DNA from: an uncultured Gammaproteobacteria bacterium
GTDB taxonomy: Bacteria > Pseudomonadota > Gammaproteobacteria > Arenicellales > Poriferihabitantaceae
Direction of reading: 5' to 3'
Length of the DNA stretch: 64,000 bases
Assembly (NCBI GenBank): GCA_947259885.1
Contig: CAMYNW010000027.1
Location: forward strand, 1-64,000
The translations under genes were made by a program, and so were the position numbers. How positions within the stretch are numbered: the first letter of the stretch is position 1; the number at the start of each line of letters is the position of its first letter. A model generated the notes under the pieces. It was not told the DNA's origin. It worked only from the letters and a program-made list of their open reading frames with translations, and did not search any database. Shown piece by piece: positions 44,138 through 54,305 of this stretch.

Positions 44138-44289
44138 CTGACAGCACCTTGCTCCAATTTCCACAAAACTCTTACAAGAGTCCTGGCCAGTGAAACGGTA
44201 GCTCGCATCGGAAGGTATCGTTAAGCGTTTCTAGCAACAGGTCCGAAAGTTGCCAAAATCAAATCAGAGCAAAAGCTAGAATCCGGAGC

Positions 44290-45207
44290 ATGTCAAGTCA
44301 CCCTGAAATGGGTACCGTTGAATGGATTTTCCTGCTGATCCTATCTGTCCTATGGGGGGGATCGTTTTTTTTAGCCAAAGTCGCCGTGCAGGAAATGCCG
44401 CCACTCACTTTGGTACTTTATCGGGTAGGACTTGCCGCGCTTACGCTTTATCTTTACCTACGGCTGAGCGGCAGGAAAGTTCCTGCAGGCATTCGGATTT
44501 GGATCGCATTCTTCATAATGGGGCTCATCAATAATGCGATTCCGTTCAGTCTTCTTTTCTGGGGACAGACTCAAATTGCCAGCGGACTGGCCTCGATTCT
44601 CAACGCGACTGCTCCGATCTTTACCGTAACTGTGGCCCATTTCACCACCCAGGATGAGCGTTTTAATCCTGCACGCATAATAGGAGTCGGTCTCGGTGTC
44701 GTTGGCGTTACGGTCATGATTGGGATTGATTTCGGCGCAAACCAAACTAATCCACCCCTTGCGATGCTGGCATGTCTGGGTGCCGCGCTATCCTATGCGT
44801 TTGCCTTCGTCTTCGGTCGAAGATTCGCTGCCTTGAACGTGGGCCCGACTCGCGTGGCGTTTGGACAACTCAGTGCGTCAACGGTGTTGATGGTGCCATG
44901 TGTAATATTGATCGACCCTTTGGTGTTACCCACAAACCTTTCGATACTCACACTCTTAGCGGTGGTAACGCTGGCCTTGTTCAGCACCGCGCTCGCGTAT
45001 ATTCTTTACTTTCGCATCCTGGCTGCGGGCGGCGCCACCAATATGTCTCTGGTTACCCTGCTAGTGCCGGTAAGCGCGATTCTGCTCGGCTCGATAATCC
45101 TTTCCGAACAATTGCGACCAAACGACTTTCTCGGAATGACGTTGATCGGTCTTGGACTCGTGGCCATCGATGGAAGGGTGTTCAAGGCTATATCGCATCG
45201 GGCATAA
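44290..45207 (+). CDS. EamA/DMT-family transporter
   Basis: A 305-residue inner-membrane protein with ten predicted helices in two EamA repeats (ILSVLWGGSFFLAKVAVQEM; LACLGAALSYAFAFVFGRRF). Members export amino acids or metabolites or take up nucleotide sugars; no substrate is indicated. It overlaps the minus-strand flavoprotein gene by 20 bases at the 3' end. Confidence 0.9.
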   Translation: MSSHPEMGTVEWIFLLILSVLWGGSFFLAKVAVQEMPPLTLVLYRVGLAALTLYLYLRLSGRKVPAGIRIWIAFFIMGLINNAIPFSLLFWGQTQIASGLASILNATAPIFTVTVAHFTTQDERFNPARIIGVGLGVVGVTVMIGIDFGANQTNPPLAMLACLGAALSYAFAFVFGRRFAALNVGPTRVAFGQLSASTVLMVPCVILIDPLVLPTNLSILTLLAVVTLALFSTALAYILYFRILAAGGATNMSLVTLLVPVSAILLGSIILSEQLRPNDFLGMTLIGLGLVAIDGRVFKAISHRA

Positions 45208-46315
45208 GTCGTTTGATTACTTCATCAGCAATAGCGAGGCACGAAGTCAGGCCGGGGGATTCAATGCCCAGACATTGCACCATACCTGGCACGCCGTGGT
45301 CCCTTGGCCCAAGAATTTTAAAGTCAGTCTGCGCGCTCCCTGAGTCAGATATTTTCGGCCGTATTCCAGCATAGTCCGGCGATAACATTCCCGACTTAAG
45401 TCCCGGCCAATACCGGCGAATACTTCGATAAAAATCTTCTGCCCGCGAAGGATCCACCTCAAGACTTTCTTGGGCGCCGGAGGCCTTTTCGACGTCAGGC
45501 CCAAAGCGCGCATTGCCAGAAAGGTCCAACGCCAGGTGAATGCCCAATCCGCCCGGCACCGGCGCCGGATAAATCAACCTTGAAAACGGCGTTTTTCCGT
45601 TCAGCCGAAAATAATTTCCTTTTGAGAACTTTGCTTCAGGAAGTATTTCAGACTTAAGACCAAAAGTGTGATGAGCGAGATCCACAGCCCCTAATCCACC
45701 ACTATTGATCACCTCATTGGCAGTGATCCGCAGCGCCTTTCCTTGGTTACTGACCTCAAGCGCTATTGGCGACTGATCGGCCCTGATCAGGTGCACGCTA
45801 GATAGAAAACAGATCTGCCCGCCGATTACTTCAAGGTCTGCCTGCAGACCCAACATCAGACCATGGCTATCTACAACACCAGTCGAAGGCGAATGTAATG
45901 CGCCCAGGCACTCAAGCTCTGGCTCAAGGGTCCGAGCTTGCTTACTCGAAAGCCATTGCAGATCGTTTACACCGTTTTCAAGCCCTCGTCTTCTTAATCT
46001 CTCAACTGTTTCAAGCTCGTCTTCGGACGTGGCGACAATTAATTTTCCCACACGGTGTGTGGCAATTTCTCGCTCTTCACAATATCGATAGAGTTTGTGC
46101 TTACCACGGACACACACTTCGGCTTTTAACGAACCAGGGGGGTAGTAAATGCCGGCATGGATCACTTCCGAATTACGAGAGCTGACTTCTTCACCAATAC
46201 TCTTATTGCGCTCCAGCACCAGCACTTCTCTGCCGGTTTTCGCCAGCGCCGCGGCGCAGGCAAGACCTACCACTCCAGCACCAACGACAACAGTTTGTGA
46301 ATGGAAATCGGACAA
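45188..46315 (-). CDS. FAD-dependent oxidoreductase, L-2-hydroxyglutarate dehydrogenase-like
   Basis: A 375-residue DAO-fold flavoenzyme. The dinucleotide motif VVVGAGVVGLACAAALAKTG is at residues 9-28, then SSRNSEVIHAGIYYPPGSLK, highly characteristic of L2HGDH/LhgO, and PDYAGIRPKISDSGS near the C-terminus. L-2-hydroxyglutarate or a similar hydroxy acid is the likely substrate. It is followed upstream by the gentisate dioxygenase gene on the same strand with 21 bases between. Confidence 0.88.
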   Translation of the reverse strand: MSDFHSQTVVVGAGVVGLACAAALAKTGREVLVLERNKSIGEEVSSRNSEVIHAGIYYPPGSLKAEVCVRGKHKLYRYCEEREIATHRVGKLIVATSEDELETVERLRRRGLENGVNDLQWLSSKQARTLEPELECLGALHSPSTGVVDSHGLMLGLQADLEVIGGQICFLSSVHLIRADQSPIALEVSNQGKALRITANEVINSGGLGAVDLAHHTFGLKSEILPEAKFSKGNYFRLNGKTPFSRLIYPAPVPGGLGIHLALDLSGNARFGPDVEKASGAQESLEVDPSRAEDFYRSIRRYWPGLKSGMLSPDYAGIRPKISDSGSAQTDFKILGPRDHGVPGMVQCLGIESPGLTSCLAIADEVIKRLMPDAI

Positions 46316-46336
46316 ATCCTTAAATCGAGGCTGTGG

Positions 46337-47371
46337 CTACGCCCGGGACTCTCTCCACAGGCCGAGTTTTTGCTGTACCGGCCTATCAGAATAACTGAAC
46401 AACACCGCATCGCTTGACGCAATATGGCTAACCGGGAACCAGCTGGGCACGACAAAAATATCATGGGGTTTCCATTCGCACTCCATGCCCCCGATCACCG
46501 ACTTGCCCTGTCCTTCAACAGCCACAAAAACCGTTGCATCAGTACTGCGATATGATTGCGTAGTAAAACCGGCAGGCAGCAATTGCATGAATGTGCCGAT
46601 CGTTGGCATCGCGTAATCACCGCTGACTGGATTGATATAGCGCATCTTGAGGCCGTGACAGACATCCCATTGCTGCTGCTGACGCATGGCTTCAAGGGCT
46701 TGCCGAGTGCGCTCATAAGGGTAGTTGAATACAGGAGAAGTGGGCGTTACTTGCTCGTAATCCACTGGCAGCAAACCCTCACCATAACGGGCCATAGAAT
46801 CTCCTTCTGGTCTTGTCAGAGGCTGCTCGTCCTGCCCCAGCATCTCAGCAAAAGATGCATCAAAAAACTGCACCATGGGAATATCCAACCCGTCTAACCA
46901 GATCATCGGCTGATCACTTTCATTTCCGTGATCATGCCATTCCCAACTAGGGGTTATGACAAAGTCACCTGCCTTCATTCGGGTTTTCTCGCCTCCGACC
47001 GCGGTATGCGCACCGGAACCTTCAATCACAAATCGCAGGGCCGACTGTGTATGCCGATGGGCCGGTGCTACTTCCCCTGGTTTAACCAGTTGCAACCCGG
47101 CGTAAAGAGAGCTGGTGATTCGAGATTGGCCTCTCAAGCCCGGGTTTTCCAGAATCAGCACTCGGCGTTCGGCCTCCTTGGCACTAATCAGTTCGCCTGC
47201 CTCCATCAGATATTCGCGCACCATGGGATAGTGCCATAGATGTGGCACACAACCAGACCCTGGTTCCTTGGTCACCAGGTCGCTCAGCACCGACCACAAC
47301 GGTGTCAGGTGATCTGGACCGATCTTGTTGTAAAATGAGCTTCGTTCTGGCGTATCGGCTGGGTTACTCAT
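46337..47371 (-). CDS. Gentisate 1,2-dioxygenase
   Basis: A 344-residue bicupin. The first cupin has the iron ligands in PAHRHTQSALRFVIEGSG and HDHGNE; the second begins near DATVFVAVEGQGKSVIGG and has lost the matching His pair, as is usual. The ring-cleavage product maleylpyruvate would need an isomerase or hydrolase not seen in the window. The preceding gene on this strand is an L2HGDH-like flavoprotein; a flavin monooxygenase possibly forming gentisate lies 3 kb away. Confidence 0.88.
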   Translation of the reverse strand: MSNPADTPERSSFYNKIGPDHLTPLWSVLSDLVTKEPGSGCVPHLWHYPMVREYLMEAGELISAKEAERRVLILENPGLRGQSRITSSLYAGLQLVKPGEVAPAHRHTQSALRFVIEGSGAHTAVGGEKTRMKAGDFVITPSWEWHDHGNESDQPMIWLDGLDIPMVQFFDASFAEMLGQDEQPLTRPEGDSMARYGEGLLPVDYEQVTPTSPVFNYPYERTRQALEAMRQQQQWDVCHGLKMRYINPVSGDYAMPTIGTFMQLLPAGFTTQSYRSTDATVFVAVEGQGKSVIGGMECEWKPHDIFVVPSWFPVSHIASSDAVLFSYSDRPVQQKLGLWRESRA

Positions 47372-47787
47372 GGGTCATGGATGTATCGGAAGTCACCAAT
47401 GCAATCACTACTTATGCAATTCGTATCGTCAGGGGTGCTGGCACGGGCGACCATTGTAATCGGCTTCGGCAACGACGGTCCAGTTGGCATTGATTCTGGC
47501 GTAGAAGGTGAAGTCTGACCGTGCAGATTAGAAATTTCAGGGCTGATTCTGTCTGACAACCCGGCGCACTCCATAACGGATCTAAGTAATTTTCCGAATT
47601 AACCCTCGGAAATGTTGAGATCGAATTCAATAAAGAACACATTAAGCCTTTTTCCAGGACACATTGACTAAGTAGAATCCGGGTTGTTTCGATTCAACGC
47701 GATTTTTTGGATAATCCAGGATTCATTTGATAACCGTCGGGCCTTTCGGATATATCTGTCGAAAGTCGGACCTCAGGTATTTCCATT
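47372..47787. other. Intergenic region between divergent genes, no gene seen
   Basis: The region lies between the starts of the gentisate dioxygenase gene (minus) and the DUF808 gene (plus). Short ORFs have no protein character. AT-rich patches near 47580-47650 and 47695-47735 are possible promoter areas; no operator could be identified. Confidence 0.4.
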
Positions 47788-48747
47788 ATGGCCGGTGCAT
47801 CGCTGCTCACACTCCTTGACGATATCGCTACCGTTCTTGACGACGTCGCAATGATGACAAAAGTGGCGGCGCGCAAGACCGCCGGCGTGCTCGGGGATGA
47901 CCTCGCTCTGAATGCCGAACAGGTTTCCGGTGTCAGGGCCGAGCGCGAAATTCCAGTGGTCTGGGCAGTTGCAAAGGGTTCCTTTCGAAACAAGCTGATC
48001 CTTGTCCCGGCTGCCCTGGCGATCAGCGCGGTGCTGCCCTGGCTAATTACTCCCCTGCTGATGCTGGGCGGACTCTATTTGTGCTACGAGGGTTTTGAGA
48101 AAGTCGCCCACAAACTGTTGTACACACCGGAGGAAGACGACAAGGCGCACGAAGAATTGCTGCGCGCGGTTACCGATAGTTCGGTAGATATCGTGCAGTT
48201 CGAGAAGGAAAAGATCCGTGGCGCAATTCGTACCGACTTCATCCTTTCCGCGGAGATCATCGTGATTTCCCTTGGCGTCGTATCGACTTCAACCTTCTCG
48301 ACCCAGGTTGTGGTGGTGAGTCTGATCGCCCTGGCGATGACCATCGGAGTGTATGGCCTGGTCGCGGGAATAGTGAAAATGGATGACGCTGGACTCATGT
48401 TAGTGCAACAGGGTGAGTCCGAAGGCGGCAACCGCTTCAAGCGCACACTTGGCACTGGATTGCTGCGCATCGCGCCCAAACTGATGAAACTTCTCACCAT
48501 TGTAGGCACTGCGGCAATGTTCCTGGTGGGAGGAGGCATCATAGCCCACGGCATTCCACTACTTGGTGGGTGGCTCCATGGGTTAGAGCACTTGGTGCAG
48601 GGCGTCCATGGAATTGGGGAAATCCTGACACCACTGGTCCCGCTGCTGTTCAATGGGCTGACAGGTATAGTAGCGGGTGGACTGGCGGTGTTGATACTCA
48701 TGCCAGTTCAGAAACTGTCCGCAGCAGTGAAAAGCCGCAGCAACTGA
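47788..48747 (+). CDS. DUF808/YedI-family membrane protein
   Basis: A 319-residue inner-membrane protein starting MAGASLLTLLDDIATVLDDV, the signature opening of DUF808, and AARKTAGVLGDDLALNAEQV. Hydrophobic segments fall near 75-100, 155-195 and 235-310. E. coli YedI is the namesake; no function is established. Upstream bases show a plausible ribosome-binding site (CTCAGG) only. Confidence 0.9.
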   Translation: MAGASLLTLLDDIATVLDDVAMMTKVAARKTAGVLGDDLALNAEQVSGVRAEREIPVVWAVAKGSFRNKLILVPAALAISAVLPWLITPLLMLGGLYLCYEGFEKVAHKLLYTPEEDDKAHEELLRAVTDSSVDIVQFEKEKIRGAIRTDFILSAEIIVISLGVVSTSTFSTQVVVVSLIALAMTIGVYGLVAGIVKMDDAGLMLVQQGESEGGNRFKRTLGTGLLRIAPKLMKLLTIVGTAAMFLVGGGIIAHGIPLLGGWLHGLEHLVQGVHGIGEILTPLVPLLFNGLTGIVAGGLAVLILMPVQKLSAAVKSRSN

Positions 48748-48846
48748 TCGATCTGGTGAGAGCTTTTTTGGTCCACAAACACAATGTAGGCAAGCATCCC
48801 GTGGGCCATTGTTGCCAATAAACGGCGCCAAGCCCGTACGCTGTAG

Positions 48847-49992
48847 TTACCTGAAACGTAGATTATTTCTGGAAAGATCAGAAACGGATTTACATCCCAT
48901 TAACCTCATATCTCTTTCGATCTCAGCTTTCATCAGCGCCAGCGCACGTTCTACACCGGCCTGACCCGCGGCGGCCAGAGGATACAAATAGAAGCGGCCC
49001 CCACCCACTGCCTTGGCCCCTAACGACAGCGCTTTCAAAACGTGCGTGCCGCGTTGAACGCCGCTGTCCATGAGCACGTCTATCCGGTCACCGACGGCAT
49101 CCACTATCTCCGCTAGCTGGTCGAAAGGACTGCGAGAGCCGTCGAGTTGTCGGCCGCCATGATTGGACAGAATTATACCGGTGCATCCAATATCCACCGC
49201 TTTTTTCGCATCTGAGACGCTCATAATCCCTTTCAGGCAAAACTCGCCATCCCAAAGTTTGACCATTTCCTCCACATCGCTCCAATCCAATGATGGATCG
49301 AGCATCTCGGTAAAGTAACGGCCTATGGAAAGTGCGCCTCCACTCATATCCACATGTTGGTCCAGTTGTGGCAGGGCAAATTTTTCATGCGTGACATAGT
49401 TGATGCCGTACATTGGTTTTATTGCGAACTGGAGCATTCCACTCAGAGTCAAACGAAAAGGAATAGAAAAACCGGTGCGTAGATCGCGCTCCCGGTTTCC
49501 GCCGGTGATGCTATCGACTGTCAGCATCATCACCTCCACCCCTGATTGCTTGGCTCTCTCTATCATGGCTTTGTTCAGCCCACGATCTTTGTGAAAATAA
49601 AACTGATAGACCTGCGGATTCTTGTATTTCTGCCGAACCTCTTCGAGACTGACTGTGCCGAGCGACGATACGCCAAACATCGTGCCGAACTTCTCCGCCG
49701 CCGCAGCTACTGCATTCTCTCCCTGATGATGGAACAGGCGTTGTAATGCGGTCGGCGAGCAATATATCGGCATATCGAGTTTCTGCCCCATGACGGTGAC
49801 AGACATATCAATATCCTCCACACCGCTTAGAACATTTGGAACCAGGTCGCATTCACTGAAAGAAACGGTGTTGCGTTGGCAGGTAAGCTCATCGTCCGCG
49901 GCGCCATCGATGTAATTGAATATCGGGCCAGGCAGGCGCCTTTTGGCAAGCTTTCGAAAATCATGGAAATTGTGACACTGATTCAGGCGCAT
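48847..49992 (-). CDS. FMN-dependent alpha-hydroxy-acid dehydrogenase/oxidase
   Basis: A 381-residue TIM-barrel enzyme of the LldD/glycolate-oxidase/mandelate-dehydrogenase family. The active-site motif SNHGGRQLDGSRSPFDQL has the catalytic His and Arg, IFNYIDGAADDELTCQRN is the FMN-binding start, and DSGVQRGTHVLKALSLGA holds the phosphate site. L-lactate is the commonest substrate, but mandelate-type acids would fit the aromatic-degradation neighbours. Confidence 0.9.
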   Translation of the reverse strand: MRLNQCHNFHDFRKLAKRRLPGPIFNYIDGAADDELTCQRNTVSFSECDLVPNVLSGVEDIDMSVTVMGQKLDMPIYCSPTALQRLFHHQGENAVAAAAEKFGTMFGVSSLGTVSLEEVRQKYKNPQVYQFYFHKDRGLNKAMIERAKQSGVEVMMLTVDSITGGNRERDLRTGFSIPFRLTLSGMLQFAIKPMYGINYVTHEKFALPQLDQHVDMSGGALSIGRYFTEMLDPSLDWSDVEEMVKLWDGEFCLKGIMSVSDAKKAVDIGCTGIILSNHGGRQLDGSRSPFDQLAEIVDAVGDRIDVLMDSGVQRGTHVLKALSLGAKAVGGGRFYLYPLAAAGQAGVERALALMKAEIERDMRLMGCKSVSDLSRNNLRFR

Positions 49993-50157
49993 ATTTTTTT
50001 TGGGAATTTCAAGTCGCAGCGGTTTAGGATACCGCGGCAGAGAGAAAATAGATATTCACCGGACCATAGGTGTTCCGATTTTCGAATAGTTCCGCGCTTT
50101 TTCGCGTTGCCGTTCATCGCCGAACCTCTCAGCGAAAAAACACAGCTGGAATCAAAA

Positions 50158-51303
50158 TCACTTCAAAGTGTCTGATTCGATACCACGCGCGATGAGCTGT
50201 TGCGTGAAATTCGGAGCAAGCTGCTGCAATCGCTCAGAATCGATCCGACCGGCCCTTTGTATATAACTAAGCGCAAACTGCCAGGGTTCCAGCTCCATAT
50301 GCTGGTCAAAATGCTCATACCAGTGTGCGGAGAGCCTGGCAGCAGTAATAATTTTCTCAAGTATCGGTTGTCGGATAGCCTGGTATGCAGGCAGCGCAGC
50401 AGAAATGTCCCATTCTGTTAGCTGCAGGGATTTTACTAGCGCAATCACATCTTCAAGGGCAAGTCGAGTGCCTGAACCAATAGAGAAGTGCGCGGTATGC
50501 AGCGCATCACCAACCAGAACCATATTGTCATGGTGCCACGTTTGGCAGGATAGAACTGGAAACCGGCGCCACACCGAATGATTAGATATTAATTTTGCGG
50601 TCCCAAGCTGGTGCGCGAAATATTGTTCGCACTGTTCTCGATACTCGGATTCTGTCATGTCGGAAAACTGGGTGTTTTCGAATGTATCCGGTGTCATTTC
50701 GATTATGAAAGTAGACAGCCCTGCCTTATAGGAATAGTGATGTGCATTCATTGGACCTGCTGGCGAGGTGATAAATGTCTGGGTAAGCGTGTCGTATTCT
50801 CTTTCAACGCCAAACCAGGCAAAGCGATTGGATAAGTGTTGGATACTTTCATTGAAAACCGCAGGCATTGAGCCTCGAACAATAGAGTTGAGGCCGTCTG
50901 CTGCCACCACCAAGTCCGCCTCAGGTAGCTGATCAACAGATTCGATGCGAGATCTAAAACTCAACCTAACACCGCCCTCGTTCGCTCTTTTCTGCATCAG
51001 TCGAAGCAGATCCAAACGTTTAATGCCTGCAAAGCCGATACCGTCTATCAACACACGTTGATTCCGATGAACGACGCTGATATCAGACCACCGTTTTATG
51101 TGCGGCTCAATCAGTGCAGCAGTATCCGGATCATCATCTTGCAGAAACGCCAACGCCTGATCGGAGAACACAACGCCAAATCCGAAAGTGGCGTCCGCTG
51201 TAGTCTGTTCAAATATTTTTACTTCTGCATCCGGTCGCAAGCACTTGATCAGAATGCCTGCGTACAAACCGGCAGGGCCAGCTCCGATAATATTGACCTT
51301 CAC
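50158..51303 (-). CDS. FAD monooxygenase, salicylyl-CoA 5-hydroxylase N-domain-like
   Basis: A 381-residue group A flavin monooxygenase. A GTG at 51303 is chosen because the Rossmann motif (VNIIGAGPAGLYAGILIKCL) starts right there; the ORF open to 51660 has no protein character before it. EQTTADATFGFGVVFSDQAL and DNMVLVGDALHTAHFSIGSG are close to the N-terminal half of salicylyl-CoA 5-hydroxylase and anthraniloyl-CoA monooxygenase. The Old Yellow Enzyme-like half of the latter is missing. The nitroreductase gene upstream ends 22 bases earlier, forming an operon. Confidence 0.85.
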   Translation of the reverse strand: MKVNIIGAGPAGLYAGILIKCLRPDAEVKIFEQTTADATFGFGVVFSDQALAFLQDDDPDTAALIEPHIKRWSDISVVHRNQRVLIDGIGFAGIKRLDLLRLMQKRANEGGVRLSFRSRIESVDQLPEADLVVAADGLNSIVRGSMPAVFNESIQHLSNRFAWFGVEREYDTLTQTFITSPAGPMNAHHYSYKAGLSTFIIEMTPDTFENTQFSDMTESEYREQCEQYFAHQLGTAKLISNHSVWRRFPVLSCQTWHHDNMVLVGDALHTAHFSIGSGTRLALEDVIALVKSLQLTEWDISAALPAYQAIRQPILEKIITAARLSAHWYEHFDQHMELEPWQFALSYIQRAGRIDSERLQQLAPNFTQQLIARGIESDTLK

Positions 51304-51325
51304 AAGTGACCCAGGCCCGTGTCCG

Positions 51326-51991
51326 CTATTCTTCCAGTGTCGTAATCCATCGACACCAGGCCGCGGGCGCGCCGCGTTTCTCACGCATCTTGCCGGGGCG
51401 CACTGTGACCTCAGCATAGTTTTCTTGTTCGGGAAACAAAAATATTGAGCCCAGTAATACTTCGTCCGCTGGTATTCCCAGCACTGATGCGACTTCCCGC
51501 TTGCGGATAGGGCCACCGCTGGACCAGTAGGTTGAAATATTACGTGCAGTGGCTGCGAGCAGAAGGTTTTGTACCGCCGCCGCAGTGGCGGCGATGTGTT
51601 CCATATTTGAAACTGTGGGAATAAACTCGAATTCTTCATCCAAAGCTGCACCGGTTTCATCCGGATCAGGGCACCAGGTGGCCTGGATTAAGATATCCGC
51701 CGCTGCGAGCATATCAGGAACCTTACTCCGGTCTCCCTGATCGAGAAGACGTTGGCGCAGACTCAGGCATATCTGTTTCGGTAATACGTGGAATCGCCAT
51801 GGCACCAATGAAGCTTCGGTCAATCGCTTTCTGTGTACGGGCGAAGCTGCCAGGTGAAAGGGCGCCCAGCCAGCAAGCTCGATGATCTCCTGGACCAGCT
51901 TTTGATCCAGGCTACTTTCAACGGGCTCCGCTGACAGCATTTTGCTTGTCTTTCTGCGTCTGATGATTTGATCGATGGGATGATCGCTCAC
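51326..51991 (-). CDS. Nitroreductase-family flavoprotein
   Basis: A 221-residue FMN protein of the nitroreductase fold: DQIIRRRKTSKMLSAEP at the N-terminus, ELAGWAPFHLAASPVHRKRL for the first FMN segment and AATAAAVQNLLLAATARNIS for the central helix. Its physiological substrate is unknown; members reduce nitro groups, quinones or enoates. First gene of the operon with the FAD monooxygenase. Confidence 0.85.
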   Translation of the reverse strand: MSDHPIDQIIRRRKTSKMLSAEPVESSLDQKLVQEIIELAGWAPFHLAASPVHRKRLTEASLVPWRFHVLPKQICLSLRQRLLDQGDRSKVPDMLAAADILIQATWCPDPDETGAALDEEFEFIPTVSNMEHIAATAAAVQNLLLAATARNISTYWSSGGPIRKREVASVLGIPADEVLLGSIFLFPEQENYAEVTVRPGKMREKRGAPAAWCRWITTLEE

Positions 51992-52482
51992 GAATATTTA
52001 CCAGGTTCAATCAGCACCACTTGAAAATACAGGTACTTGGGGCTAACAGAGATTTTTGATACGGTACTATCCTAAACTTAAGCGGTCAGTGACACAAACA
52101 ATTGTTAAACGGATTTGGTATACCATAGCAATAAATTAAATGTATTCGAATGGCATGGTAATAGGTTCAATAAGCGTTTTTTCTGTTGCTGATTTCATAA
52201 TGCTTTGTGGCGATTGCACCACTACGCTAGATAAATATGCGTCATCACAGGGCCATTGAGAAGTCTGTAAGCGATATCGACGTGCCTATGTTCCAGTTAC
52301 TCTCCATAGTTTGCTGCATACCGATATTGTTCGAATCGCAAGCGTCTGCGATTGGTTCACTGATTGGCCTCGATAAATCGACAGGATTTGGCGGCAATGA
52401 TTAGCATCTTCCCTTTATCTGATCCGCTTTCACCATCCAGCTCTTCATTAAGTCACAAATCGGCACCTGAGCCGCTATCGCT
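51992..52482. other. Intergenic region, no gene supported
   Basis: The region is AT-rich. A 39-codon frame at 52140-52259 is open but shows no conserved character. It contains the promoters of the nitroreductase operon (minus) and of the hydrolase at 52483 (plus). No RNA gene was recognised. Confidence 0.4.
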
Positions 52483-53253
52483 ATGAAGCCTTTTTTTCTA
52501 TGGGCCTTAGTGATTGGCGCCTCCACCTACGCAGCGATCTGTATACTTTTGTATTTTAATCAACGGAATATGATTTACCTGCCAACATCTGAAACCGAGG
52601 CTGGCGGTGCCACAGCGGTCAGAATTACCAGTGGCGATCAGTCCCTAAAAGTCTGGCGCATCGGGAACGCCTCAAAGGCAATCATTTATTTCGGTGGCAA
52701 TGCAGAAAATGTTGCCTGGAATATTCCTGCATTCAGAGATTATTTTTCGAATTATTCGGTCTATCTGCTGAACTACCGGGGCTATGGTGGCAGCACTGGG
52801 TCACCGTCCGAATCGGGTTTATACCAGGATGCATTGGCGTTATATGACTACTTAAAAACCCAGCACAAGGAATTTTATGTGATCGGTCGCAGTCTCGGCG
52901 CTGCGATTGGCACTTACCTGGCCTCAGAGCGCGAAGTTGAAAAACTGATACTGGTCACACCGTTTGACAGCGCTCTCAACATGGCCAAAGAACTCTATCC
53001 ACTGTTTCCTGTGAGCCTGTTACTCAAGGATCGATACGATTCCGTGCGGTACGCCAAAAATGTTTCCGCAAAAATTGGTGTCATCATTGCTGAGCAGGAT
53101 GGCATTGTCCCGCGTGACCGATCTGATGCGCTTATCGATGCGTTTTCGCCGTCTCAGATATCAGTCGAGATTATTAAAAATGCCAACCACAACAGTCTGG
53201 ATAATTTCACAGACTATAGCGCTGCACTTGTGGCATTCGTTTACACGGAGTAG
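52483..53253 (+). CDS. Alpha/beta hydrolase, membrane-anchored (BEM46-like)
   Basis: A 256-residue serine hydrolase. An N-terminal hydrophobic helix (FFLWALVIGASTYAAICILL) is an uncleaved anchor or signal. The oxyanion strand YFGGNAENVAWN, the nucleophile elbow IGRSLGAAIG (Ser near 134), an acid in IIAEQDGIVPRDRS and the final His in NANHNSLDNF make a full triad. Substrate unknown. The gene is convergent with the D-cysteine desulfhydrase-like gene. Confidence 0.88.
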   Translation: MKPFFLWALVIGASTYAAICILLYFNQRNMIYLPTSETEAGGATAVRITSGDQSLKVWRIGNASKAIIYFGGNAENVAWNIPAFRDYFSNYSVYLLNYRGYGGSTGSPSESGLYQDALALYDYLKTQHKEFYVIGRSLGAAIGTYLASEREVEKLILVTPFDSALNMAKELYPLFPVSLLLKDRYDSVRYAKNVSAKIGVIIAEQDGIVPRDRSDALIDAFSPSQISVEIIKNANHNSLDNFTDYSAALVAFVYTE

Positions 53254-53281
53254 TTGCGTTTGGTGCAGATGTGTTTTGCAC

Positions 53282-54283
53282 TCAGTCAAACTTGAATGCA
53301 TCCAGGTAGCCGAACAGTGCCGCACTGCCGCCGGTGTGCAGGAATACTACATTCTGGTTTTTCTCAAAGCGACCGTTTCTAATATAGTCGATTAGTCCTG
53401 CCAGCCCTTTTCCCGAATACACCGGATCCATCAGTATCGCTTCCTCGCGGGCCATCAGGGTGACCGCTTCGACCATGCTATCGGTGGGCACACCGTAACC
53501 GCCGCCGACATAATTACTGTCAGCGATTACCTTGTCTCGATCGACTACACCCGGAATACCCATATATTCAGCAGTTTTACAGGCGAGTTGATAAACCTTC
53601 TCTTCCTGTTCCTGCTTCGGTGCTCTGACTCCAATGCCGAGCAGTGGGATTTGTGAATGAGTGGCTTCGAGTCCCACAACCAGACCTGCCTGGGTACCGG
53701 CACTGCCGGTCGCGGTAACGAAATGGTCGATTCGCAGGCCCATGTCATTGGCTTGAGTAAGCGTTTCCAGCGCGCAGTCAACGTATCCAAGCGCACCAAT
53801 CTCGTTCGAACCGCCACCGGGGATGATGTACGGATTTTTGCCCTCACTGCGCAGCGCCTCGGCGCGGGTCTCCATGGCTTGGTCCATGTTGGTGTCTTTA
53901 GGGAAGTGGGTCACACGGGCGCCGAACAGTTTGTCGAGAAATACGTTGCCGGACTCTAAATAATCGTGTTCAGTGCTCCCGGTACGATTTTCCAATAAGA
54001 TTTCACAGGCCATGCCGTATTTAAGTGCCGCCGCCACGGTCTGGCGCGCATGATTGGACTGCACCGCACCTTGCGTGATGATGATATCGGCCTTTTTATC
54101 AAGCGCATCAGCAATCAGAAATTCCAGTTTACGGGTTTTATTTCCGCCGGTTGCAAGACCAGTGCAGTCATCCCTTTTAATATAAATGTCGGGCCCTCCC
54201 AGGGCACGGCTCAGGTTCTCAAGAAACTCAAGCGGAGTCGGCAGATGGGCCAGGTGTACTCTGGAAAAACGCGCTAGATGCAT
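53282..54283 (-). CDS. PLP lyase, D-cysteine desulfhydrase/L-cysteate sulfo-lyase-like
   Basis: A 333-residue fold-type II PLP enzyme related to ACC deaminase and DcyD. The PLP lysine is in [18 protein letters not shown] (about 51), with [20 protein letters not shown] just after and a Gly-rich phosphate loop ([16 protein letters not shown]). It would eliminate a beta substituent (thiol or sulfonate) giving pyruvate and ammonia. CuyA, the marine L-cysteate sulfo-lyase, belongs to this group, and the HpsN-like dehydrogenase in the same operon makes this attractive. Substrate not determinable from sequence. Confidence 0.88.
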   Translation of the reverse strand: MHLARFSRVHLAHLPTPLEFLENLSRALGGPDIYIKRDDCTGLATGGNKTRKLEFLIADALDKKADIIITQGAVQSNHARQTVAAALKYGMACEILLENRTGSTEHDYLESGNVFLDKLFGARVTHFPKDTNMDQAMETRAEALRSEGKNPYIIPGGGSNEIGALGYVDCALETLTQANDMGLRIDHFVTATGSAGTQAGLVVGLEATHSQIPLLGIGVRAPKQEQEEKVYQLACKTAEYMGIPGVVDRDKVIADSNYVGGGYGVPTDSMVEAVTLMAREEAILMDPVYSGKGLAGLIDYIRNGRFEKNQNVVFLHTGGSAALFGYLDAFKFD

Positions 54284-54305
54284 AGTATTAATTCAGTTGG
54301 AAGAT

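Noticed and set aside
51304..51660. N-terminal extension of the FAD monooxygenase
   Set aside because: It overlaps the nitroreductase gene in another frame and has no protein character; the Rossmann motif begins at the GTG at 51303.
52140..52259. A 39-codon ORF in the 491-base gap
   Set aside because: Too short and without conserved features or a clear ribosome-binding site.
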